Assembly: GCA_964409535.1 (NCBI GenBank)
Contig: CAYPDQ010000006.1
Location: 1 to 46,352, forward strand
Direction: 5' to 3'
Length of the DNA: 46,352 nt
Source of the DNA: JBBUAX01 sp964409535
GTDB lineage: Bacteria > Patescibacteriota > Minisyncoccia > UBA6257 > 2-01-FULL-56-20
How positions within the stretch are numbered: the first letter of the stretch is position 1; each line of letters opens with the position of its first letter. Below are positions 7,093 to 13,464 of this stretch, piece by piece. Both the position numbers and the translations under genes were made by a program. The notes beneath the pieces were generated by a model. It saw only the letters and a list, made by a program, of their open reading frames with translations. It was not told where the DNA came from and ran no database searches.

Positions 7093-7952
7093 CGTTTTAC
7101 CAGTATAACATATCTACTTTTCTTAAACTGGTCTTTATGAAAAGCAGCACGGTAGCCCTCTTTTTTCGCCAGATGTGCGATCGGCCGTTTTTGGGGAGAG
7201 TCAAATTCCAGCCACAACTCGCCGCCGGGCTTAAGACGACTTTTCGCTTCTTTGAGGAGACGCCGGATGTAAAAGAGGCCGTCCCTTCCCCCGAAAAGCG
7301 CCTGCGGCTTCTCGTATTTCCGGACAGAGAGTGGTAATTTTGACTTTCTCCCGCTTGGAATATACGGCGGGTCGGCCAAAATGTAGTCAAACGACATTCT
7401 CACATTCTTGAGAATGTGAGAATGTTTAATTTTACAGCGGCGTGGTGGAATGCGGTTCATCCCGTTAGAAGTCCGACGCTCGCTTTCGCGAGCGTCGGCA
7501 GAAATCCGAGATTTCTTACTTCTAACGGGATTCAGTTCCAGGTTCTTTCTGATTTGCCGCAAGCATGCCGGGTCATTGTCCGTAAACCAGACCTCCGCAC
7601 CCGGGATGTGTTTCAAAACCGCGATGCCGATACACCCCGACCCGGCGAAAACGTCGAGAATTCTCAATTCGCGGCATTCGCGTGCATTCGTAGTTTCGCA
7701 TCGCGCTTTTATCCTCTTGATCGCTTGCTCTGTCCAGAATTCCGTCTCCGGCCGCGGGATTAGCGGTCTATGCGACAAGTCAATTTTGCATCCCAGAAAA
7801 TCCACCCAACCGATGACGTAAGCCAGGGGCTCGCCGTTTTTTAGCCGCCTTAAATCCCGGCGTATCTGCGGCAGATATTTTTTCGGCTCCGCCAAAAACC
7901 GCGGATATTTATCCCGCAAGAGCCAGTCAACCTCTTTTTTGCCAAAAAGCAT
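7089..7952 (-). CDS. prmC: PrmC-like release-factor methyltransferase with three inserted repeats
   Basis: 287 aa. N-terminal helical domain (GEPLAYVIGWVDFLG), then LIPRPETE, SAM motif I ILDVFAGSGCIGIAVLKHI and motif IV ADPPYIPSG. PrmC methylates the Gln of the GGQ loop of release factors. The catalytic motif is usually NPPY; here it is DPPY, so substrate is less certain. Three repeats are read through in frame: a tandem array (7665-7702, CETTNARECRE), a three-stem palindrome (7459-7531, NPVRSKK ... RTSNGMN) and a 15-bp-arm palindrome (7394-7425, HSHILKNV). They lengthen the strand-4/strand-5 region by about 40 residues. Overlaps doxX; tRNA-Lys lies upstream. Confidence 0.85.
   Translation of the reverse strand: MLFGKKEVDWLLRDKYPRFLAEPKKYLPQIRRDLRRLKNGEPLAYVIGWVDFLGCKIDLSHRPLIPRPETEFWTEQAIKRIKARCETTNARECRELRILDVFAGSGCIGIAVLKHIPGAEVWFTDNDPACLRQIRKNLELNPVRSKKSRISADARESERRTSNGMNRIPPRRCKIKHSHILKNVRMSFDYILADPPYIPSGRKSKLPLSVRKYEKPQALFGGRDGLFYIRRLLKEAKSRLKPGGELWLEFDSPQKRPIAHLAKKEGYRAAFHKDQFKKSRYVILVKR
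7394..7425. repeat. Palindrome inside prmC
   Basis: ACATTCTCACATTCT (7394-7408), 2-nt spacer and its exact complement (7411-7425). It is translated in frame just before the FDYILADPPY strand. Confidence 0.9.
7459..7531. repeat. Three-stem palindromic element inside prmC
   Basis: Outer arms ATCCCGTTAGAAGT (7459-7472) and complement (7518-7531), enclosing two hairpins: an 11-bp stem (7473-7483 / 7488-7498) and AGAAAT/ATTTCT (7500-7516). The 73-bp unit folds like a cloverleaf and is translated as part of PrmC. Confidence 0.9.
7665..7702. repeat. Degenerate tandem repeat inside prmC
   Basis: About four degenerate copies of a 9-10 bp unit around GCATTCG / GCGTGCATTCG on the plus strand. It encodes CETTNARECRE, just before SAM motif I. 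Confidence 0.6.
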
Positions 7953-7960
7953 TCTTTTTG

Positions 7961-8031
7961 TCCCCCCACTAGGAATCGAACCTAGATCTACCGCTTAAAA
8001 GGCGGCTGCTTTGCCACTAAGCTATGGGGGG
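7961..8031 (-). tRNA. tRNA-Lys (UUU)
   Basis: Acceptor CCCCCCA pairs with TGGGGGG, anticodon loop CTTTTAA (anticodon TTT), T arm CTAGG-TTCGATT-CCTAG, discriminator A. CCA is not encoded. It lies just upstream of prmC on the same strand. Confidence 0.95.
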
Positions 8032-8091
8032 GATAATTCAATTTTAGCGTCTGCTGCCGCAATTTTCAACTTCCAAGGTTAAACCTTGTAG

Positions 8092-9327
8092 TTACTTCTG
8101 GGCGTTGTAGATGGCAGAGATTTCAGCGGCGCTTAAACCACGGCTATATAACCGAACATCGTCAATCCGGCCGGTGAAGGGACGGTTGTTCACTGAATTG
8201 GCCCCTATAATCCCGCTCGCCAGATTACCCGTGGTAAGCATCCGTGTTGCACTCGCGACTTGCGACCCGTTTACGTACAAGGCCGCGGTGGAACCGTCAT
8301 ATGTCACGGCCACTTGCTGCCAAGTATTTAAATTGATTGTTCCTCCGCTTATCCACCCTCCGGACCATCCATCGTTATACTGTTCCAGCCTGTTTGTGTT
8401 GCCGATTTCGCTATATAAATACATCCACGCACACCGGCCTTCTCCACTGTTGCAGTTTAAAATATTCGTCGGGTATATCCACGCAATTCGCGTGAACGTA
8501 TTCTGGTTCACTCCACTGAAGCTCACATTGTCGTCCACGCCGTCGAAAGAAAGGCAATTATTTCGTTTACAGCCCGCAGTCAGCCAGCTCACGCCATTGT
8601 TTAGTGTGCCCGTACGGCTGCTGCCGCTTCCATCGGCTGTGCTCACTCCTGTCCCCTCGTCGAACTTCCACCACCCAATGAGCGCGGTGTCGCTGTAATC
8701 AATTGGCAGCAATGCAAGATTTGAACCAATTTCGTACAACCCTGCGTTTTGGCCGCCGTCAGCAGAAACCTTATCGCCCGCTCCACCCATTTTATTCTTA
8801 GCCGCCTCCATCGCGGCCGCCAACTCCCAACTTCCCCCGGGAGTATAGGCGTAGTAGAGGCGCGTGCTTGTGGTATTTGTAGGATCTACCGGTAGCTGAC
8901 CTATAGGAGGGCCGCTCGAGACCTGGGTGAAGTTCACTGGTATCCACCCGGTCCCGTCCACCTTGCGGTAGGTAGAGGAGGCGGCACATTTGTAGGTCCA
9001 GCCGGAAGGCAGGGTAGGCAGGCCCATACCACTGCAGTTGGTACCTGCGGTGGTCGTGGCATTGGGGTCAGGGATAGAGACGTATGTGGTGGAGGCAATT
9101 CCCAGGGAGCCCTGGCCCAGGGTGTCGGTTTCGTAGATGGAGATGGCTTTATTGAGGGTTTGGAGGTCGGAGAGGCGGTTACTGTCTCTTGCTTGCTTCA
9201 AGAGTTCAGCTGGGTTCAGGGTGAGTACCACGACGACCGCCAGGACGGCGATTATGGCTATGACTATGAGGAGTTCGATGAGGGTAAACGAATCTCTGCG
9301 CCCACTGCCCCCACTATGACATGTCAT
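8092..9327 (-). CDS. Type IV prepilin-like protein with C-terminal LamG domain
   Basis: 411 aa. Residues 14-36 form the class III signal and pilin helix (FTLIELLIVIAIIAVLAVVVV with Glu at +5). Residues about 50-205 are a pseudopilin-like head. From LIGWWKFDEGTG to IDDVRLYSRGLSAAEI (about 218-405) is a LamG/concanavalin-like fold, often a sugar or matrix binder. It is likely a minor pilin tip adhesin or surface protein (inference). The residue before the cleavage site is Ser rather than the usual Gly. The chosen ATG lies in a 22-bp perfect palindrome. No pilus assembly genes are nearby. Confidence 0.85.
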   Translation of the reverse strand: MTCHSGGSGRRDSFTLIELLIVIAIIAVLAVVVVLTLNPAELLKQARDSNRLSDLQTLNKAISIYETDTLGQGSLGIASTTYVSIPDPNATTTAGTNCSGMGLPTLPSGWTYKCAASSTYRKVDGTGWIPVNFTQVSSGPPIGQLPVDPTNTTSTRLYYAYTPGGSWELAAAMEAAKNKMGGAGDKVSADGGQNAGLYEIGSNLALLPIDYSDTALIGWWKFDEGTGVSTADGSGSSRTGTLNNGVSWLTAGCKRNNCLSFDGVDDNVSFSGVNQNTFTRIAWIYPTNILNCNSGEGRCAWMYLYSEIGNTNRLEQYNDGWSGGWISGGTINLNTWQQVAVTYDGSTAALYVNGSQVASATRMLTTGNLASGIIGANSVNNRPFTGRIDDVRLYSRGLSAAEISAIYNAQK

Positions 9328-9332
9328 AGTGG
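9311..9332. repeat. 22-bp perfect palindrome at the prepilin start
   Basis: The core CACTATGACATGTCATAGTG is self-complementary, with one more pair on each side. The chosen ATG (9327) is inside it. It could be an operator or a hairpin at the 5' end of the mRNA. Confidence 0.8.
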
Positions 9333-9417
9333 TGTTCCGGGGGCTTGTTTTACTCTCTCTCTCTCTCGTACTCGCTTAAACATTTGGAGTAATTATATCA
9401 AATCCATTCTACGCCCC

Positions 9418-10818
9418 CTATCCCTTGACTACCGCTACTGGTTTAAGGCGGGCGACTTTCCTCGCGATGCCCGCGCGATGGACAACGTCCACCACTTCAT
9501 CCACGTCCTTGTAGGCAAAGGGCGCCTCCTCCGCGAGACCGGAGAAGGAACCGGCGGCGACGCGTATCCCCTCTTTTTCCATCTGGGTTCTAAGTTCACT
9601 TCCGCGCACTTTGCTTTTTGCCGCGTGCCGCGACATCCGCCGCCCCGCGCCGTGACAGGAAGAGCCGAAGGCTTCTTTCACGCTTTCTTTCGTGCCGACC
9701 AAAACATACGACGCCGTACCCATGCTCCCCGGGATCAAAACCGGCTGGCCGTCAAAAGCGCGGGTTGCGCCCTTGCGGTGGATGACCATCTTTCTCCCGA
9801 AGTATTCTTCTATCTTGGCGATATTGTGCGCGACGTCGTAGACGATATCCAATTTCCCGCCGTCGCCGAAAACCTGTCGCCACGCCTTGCGCGCTTCCCA
9901 AGTGATGAGCTGCCGGTTAGCCCAAGCGAAATTCGCCGCCGCCGCCATGGCGGAGAAATATTTCCTGCCCTCCGGCGAGGAAAACGGCGCACAAGCCAAT
10001 TCCCGGTCCGACATGGTTATTTTGTATTTGGGCATTGCGCCTAACATCACCCGGATGTAATCCGTCGCCACCTGGTGGCCCAAGCCGCGGGAGCCGCAGT
10101 GGATGAGTATCACGATCTGGTCCTTTTCTAAACCAAGCTTCCTTGCTGCTTCCGGCTCTAAAATTCCTTCCACCCTGTCCACCTCCACGAAGTGATTGCC
10201 CGCGCCCATCGTGCCCAACTGGTCCCGGCCGCGGGATTTGGCTTGCGAAGAAACAGCGCCGGGGTCTGCTTCCGGCAAAACGCCCCCGGACTCAATGTGC
10301 TCCGCGTCGCCTTTCTCTGCATAGCCGTTTTCAAGCATCCAGCCGACGCCCTCTTTGAGCACCCCGTCCAAGTCCTCATCGTTCAATTTCAGCTGCCCGC
10401 CTCTGCCCACGCCGGAGGGAATCCCCTTGAACAGGGCCTTGGCCAAGGCGTCCAAATGCGGTTCCACATCCTTATATTGCAACTCTGACTTCAAAAGCCG
10501 CACGCCGCAATTTATGTCGTAGCCAATGCCGCCGGGAGAAATTATCCCCTCCTCCGCGTCAAACGCCGCCACTCCTCCCACCGGGAAGCCATAGCCCTCA
10601 TGTATATCCGGCATCGCCAGGGCGTACTTTTGTATCCCAGGCAGGGTCGCCACGTTTACAAGCTGCTCCAAAGACCTGTCCCGGAAAATTTCCTGGAACA
10701 TCTTTTCCGACGCATAAACCCGCGCTGGAACGCGCATGTCCGAACGATAGGACTTGGGAATCTCCCACAGCCAGTCGTGGACTTTATTCAAATGTCCAAG
10801 ACCAATAACGTTTCCCAT
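9418..10818 (-). CDS. rtcB: RNA-splicing ligase RtcB
   Basis: 466 aa. Ligates RNA 2',3'-cyclic phosphate or 3'-phosphate ends to 5'-OH ends using GTP and Mn2+. Signatures: MPDIHEGYGFPVGGVAAFD, GIGYDINCGVRLL (metal-binding Cys), GTMGAGNHFVEV, HCGSRGLGHQ, DVAHNIAK, and SSCHGAGRRMSR with the guanylylated-His region. Full length for the family. It starts inside the archease gene (31-base overlap), a pairing that fits archease acting as its activating cofactor. Possible roles are tRNA repair after nuclease damage or splicing. Confidence 0.97.
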   Translation of the reverse strand: MGNVIGLGHLNKVHDWLWEIPKSYRSDMRVPARVYASEKMFQEIFRDRSLEQLVNVATLPGIQKYALAMPDIHEGYGFPVGGVAAFDAEEGIISPGGIGYDINCGVRLLKSELQYKDVEPHLDALAKALFKGIPSGVGRGGQLKLNDEDLDGVLKEGVGWMLENGYAEKGDAEHIESGGVLPEADPGAVSSQAKSRGRDQLGTMGAGNHFVEVDRVEGILEPEAARKLGLEKDQIVILIHCGSRGLGHQVATDYIRVMLGAMPKYKITMSDRELACAPFSSPEGRKYFSAMAAAANFAWANRQLITWEARKAWRQVFGDGGKLDIVYDVAHNIAKIEEYFGRKMVIHRKGATRAFDGQPVLIPGSMGTASYVLVGTKESVKEAFGSSCHGAGRRMSRHAAKSKVRGSELRTQMEKEGIRVAAGSFSGLAEEAPFAYKDVDEVVDVVHRAGIARKVARLKPVAVVKG

Positions 10819-11198
10819 TTTCCTTCTTTATTCTGTTTCACCTCGGCTTCGTGGTAAGTCACGGCCTTTACGTCTTCGCCGAATTCATCCGCTTTCACTG
10901 CATCAAGCTCCGCTTCCAAATCGGTGTCGTGGAGATGGTGAACGCCGACTTTTATATAGGTTTCCTTGTTGGTTTGGGCGGAGGTCAAAATCCGGTTCAG
11001 GAAATCAACTAAAAGTTCGGTTATATTTCCCGCCTCCACCGTGAGGTGGCGCTTGATCGGCACAACGTGATGGTCTTCCACTTCTGGCTGCATTGTTTTG
11101 AGGAGCGCATAAGCGGCATCTTCAAACAGTTCCTCCTTTGTTTTTCCACAAACCCGGAGGCGGACGTCGGCGGTGTGTTTCAGAGTTTCGTACGGCAT
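10788..11198 (-). CDS. Archease (RtcB cofactor)
   Basis: 136 aa. HTADVRLRV at the N-terminus, then LHDTDLEAELDAVKADEFG and VKAVTYHEAEV near the C-terminus, which carry the acidic metal-binding residues of archease. It promotes RtcB guanylylation and turnover. Start ATG 11198 immediately follows inverted-repeat element A copy 2 (the element's last bases CCGG plus GATG). Upstream of and overlapping rtcB. Confidence 0.95.
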   Translation of the reverse strand: MPYETLKHTADVRLRVCGKTKEELFEDAAYALLKTMQPEVEDHHVVPIKRHLTVEAGNITELLVDFLNRILTSAQTNKETYIKVGVHHLHDTDLEAELDAVKADEFGEDVKAVTYHEAEVKQNKEGKWETLLVLDI

Positions 11199-11325
11199 CC
11201 CGGTGCTACAACTGCGATTTCCCTCTCGGCATCGGGGTTCTCAACCTTTGTGGGTGCGGAGGCACAGCTTGAATTATTGGTAAAGTCATTGGCTATTTTA
11301 CACCAGTCGCAGTTGTAGCACCGGG
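11199..11325. repeat. Inverted-repeat element A, copy 2 (upstream of archease gene)
   Basis: Perfect 19-bp arms at 11199-11217 and 11307-11325, identical to copy 1 (4726-4850). The ~90-bp middle is similar but diverged (shared GCGATTTCCC, TCGG.(G/A)TCGGGGTT). It sits exactly between the Nudix gene and the archease ATG. On the minus strand both copies encode a peptide ending NPDA...EIAVVAPG, with a stop in copy 2. Confidence 0.85.
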
Positions 11326-11329
11326 CATG

Positions 11330-11995
11330 TTATATTCCAAAAAACTTACGAATTGGTTTCAGGCCGATGTATCTGAAGAGATGTATCAAAAATGCACAAA
11401 CACCCAAGAAGATCACGATGTACCAAATCAGGTCTCCACTAAAACCTTGTCTCAACGCCCAAAATCCCAGAATTACCAGGAATACTCCCAATCCGATGCC
11501 GGATATGTCCAAAAGAACATTCAGTAGTTTGTTCACCCTGCTTTTGGCCTCCGCGGACACGGCTTCTAAAACCCTCTCAAAGCCAGGCAAGAGTTTATAA
11601 TGCTTAGCTTCCTCAATTCTTACCCAGCGGTATTCCTCACTCTCCCAATCCAATTTCACCTTCTCGGTTTTCACCTCCGCGAGAACGGCGTGGACTATCC
11701 AGGTTTTCTTGTGCTCTGGCGCTTCCTGGTGAAAGATGCCGCAGAGTTTGATGGACAATATATCCCTTTCTTCTATACCGATTTCTTCTTTCAGTTCGTC
11801 TTTTACTTTTTCCTCCAAACTGCGGCTGTCGTCTAGAAAACCGGAAATTCCGTTCCAGTAACCGGGGTAGAAATTCAGTTCCGGGCTGAGCTTAACGAGC
11901 AAAATCTTGTCGCCGCGCTTAACAACGCAGTTTATAACCGGCGCCCACCGGGCACTGGTGTAATCAATCTGGCCGTCCTTGGGCTTGAATTCCAC
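11330..11995 (-). CDS. Nudix hydrolase with C-terminal membrane segment
   Basis: 221 aa. Residues 15-150 are a Nudix fold (PVINCVVKRGDKILLVKLSPE, YPGYWNGISGFLDD). The Nudix box is GFLDDSRSL...KDELKEEIGI: the three metal-binding Glu are kept, but the outer Glu is Arg and the Arg is Asp, so activity may be changed. Residues 165-215 hold two TM helices, which is unusual for Nudix enzymes. It might clear nucleotides or lipid-linked diphosphates at the membrane (inference). Stop is next to element A copy 2. Confidence 0.8.
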   Translation of the reverse strand: MEFKPKDGQIDYTSARWAPVINCVVKRGDKILLVKLSPELNFYPGYWNGISGFLDDSRSLEEKVKDELKEEIGIEERDILSIKLCGIFHQEAPEHKKTWIVHAVLAEVKTEKVKLDWESEEYRWVRIEEAKHYKLLPGFERVLEAVSAEAKSRVNKLLNVLLDISGIGLGVFLVILGFWALRQGFSGDLIWYIVIFLGVCAFLIHLFRYIGLKPIRKFFGI

Positions 11996-12028
11996 CTTTG
12001 TATTTTACCTTAAAAAGAGAGCTCCAAC

Positions 12029-12778
12029 TCAATTCTTCCGCCCGATATACGCAAGCATAACGCTAATCGGCGAACCCTCACGACGATAGGAGAAACAAGT
12101 ATCTTCCGCGCAGTAGGTGCAAACTCCAGAGGACTCAATTTGTTCAATACCCTCATTTCTTGCTTGATTCTCAATAATCCCCTGCAAATCGATCGCAAAT
12201 CCTTTTTCGTTGCATTCCTTTATAAACGACTTATGCGCAAATAGGCCGTTTATCGTTTCCGATTCCCGCGGCATCAGTGCTCCGATTTTATCGCGATAAA
12301 CGACGAAATGGCATTGCTGAATTCCCGGCCCGATGCCAAGACGAATATTTTTTGGCTGAGAACCGAATGAATCCTTGAAAACCCGGAGGGCGCTCTTCAC
12401 GATATTCTTTCCCACTCCACGCCAGCCAGCATGAGCGAGGCCGATAACTCTCTGCGTAGGATCGTAGAAATACAGAGGGAAGCAATCCGCCACGGTCACG
12501 ATTAAGAAAAGGTTGCGAGATGCCGTTACGAAACCGTCTCCGGTTATTTTGTTATCGTAGTTATCTTCGTTAACAACCTTGACTACGTTACTGTGAACAA
12601 GATTCGGAACAAATATCTTTCCCTTCACACCCCGCTTTCCCAGAAAGCGTTCCCGGTTAAATCCGGCAGTTCTTTCCCTGTCTGAATCGCCCGAGGTCTT
12701 AATATTCATAAAGCCATCCTCCTTCTCGGAAATGCCGTACTCAAGTTCCGGAAAATCTCTAAAAATATCGAAAATCAT
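12029..12778 (-). CDS. pgeF: YfiH/PgeF laccase-domain protein
   Basis: 249 aa with the YfiH family signatures: VPNLVHSNVVKVV, VTVADCFPLYFYDP and GLAHAGWRGVGKNIV, giving the Cys and two His that bind zinc in this fold, plus GPGIQQCHFVV. Members act as purine nucleoside phosphorylases/deaminases or as peptidoglycan editing factor, removing mis-incorporated amino acids. Which applies here is unclear. Next to a DUF1653 gene on the same strand. Confidence 0.85.
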   Translation of the reverse strand: MIFDIFRDFPELEYGISEKEDGFMNIKTSGDSDRERTAGFNRERFLGKRGVKGKIFVPNLVHSNVVKVVNEDNYDNKITGDGFVTASRNLFLIVTVADCFPLYFYDPTQRVIGLAHAGWRGVGKNIVKSALRVFKDSFGSQPKNIRLGIGPGIQQCHFVVYRDKIGALMPRESETINGLFAHKSFIKECNEKGFAIDLQGIIENQARNEGIEQIESSGVCTYCAEDTCFSYRREGSPISVMLAYIGRKN

Positions 12779-12782
12779 ACGC

Positions 12783-12995
12783 TCATTTTCCTAGAAATCT
12801 GAACCTCGGAATTTTCTTTCCGTTAACTTCAACTCTCTCCAAAAAATTCTTTAGCGGCCGGAGCCAAAGCTCATGATCGCTATGAAGCGCCTGATAAACC
12901 ACCATATCTTCCAGCGTCTCACTGTGCTTCGCCAAGCCAAGTACGCGGTAACGCCTGCCCTTGAAGTGTTCGTATATTCCCACTCTAAACCTCAT
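12783..12995 (-). CDS. DUF1653 protein
   Basis: 70 aa, nearly all one domain: IYEHFKGRRYRVLGLAKHSETLEDMVVYQAL ... LWLRPLKNFLERV. This is the small beta domain DUF1653, of unknown function, common in bacteria. It overlaps the end of the Nudix gene upstream by 11 bases and precedes pgeF by 4 bases. Confidence 0.85.
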   Translation of the reverse strand: MRFRVGIYEHFKGRRYRVLGLAKHSETLEDMVVYQALHSDHELWLRPLKNFLERVEVNGKKIPRFRFLGK

Positions 12996-13464
12996 ATAAC
13001 TCTCTGTTTAGGATTTTTGCCGAGTATTCGGCGTCGGAGGGGCGGTCAAACAGGAACCTGCCCTGGAACTTCTTGCCTTCCAAAAGAAGCGGCAGCCAGT
13101 AGGCGTCGTCTGGCCACATTTGTTCAAAAGGTATTTCGTCAATGTGAAACCATTGCGGTTTCATTTCTTCGGTCTCCAGCGGCTCGCCGCCGAACTTCGT
13201 CACCCGGAAAATGTGGACTTCCAGCACCTTTGTATCGTTCTCGAACTCGAAGTCGATCACCCCGCTCTTCTCCATAGCCACGGCTTCCAAGCCGGCCTCC
13301 TCCCTCATCTCGCGCGCCGCCGCTTCTTCTATCGTCTCCCCGTCTTCCACTTTGCCGCCGAAGCCATTCCATCTCCCTGCCCCAAAACCGCGCTTTTTCA
13401 TCCCCAAAAGTATACGGGGATGCTGGTGGACCAAACACAATGTCAAGATTTTTTTATTTCCCAT
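12985..13464 (-). CDS. MutT/MTH1-like Nudix hydrolase
   Basis: 159 aa. Intact Nudix box GKVEDGETIEEAAAREMREEAGL (positions 37-59) preceded by GAGRWNGFG, the arrangement found in MTH1-type 8-oxo-dGTP diphosphatases. Likely sanitises oxidised purine nucleotides. Start overlaps the secA stop by 11 bases, so it is co-transcribed with secA. Confidence 0.85.
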   Translation of the reverse strand: MGNKKILTLCLVHQHPRILLGMKKRGFGAGRWNGFGGKVEDGETIEEAAAREMREEAGLEAVAMEKSGVIDFEFENDTKVLEVHIFRVTKFGGEPLETEEMKPQWFHIDEIPFEQMWPDDAYWLPLLLEGKKFQGRFLFDRPSDAEYSAKILNRELYEV

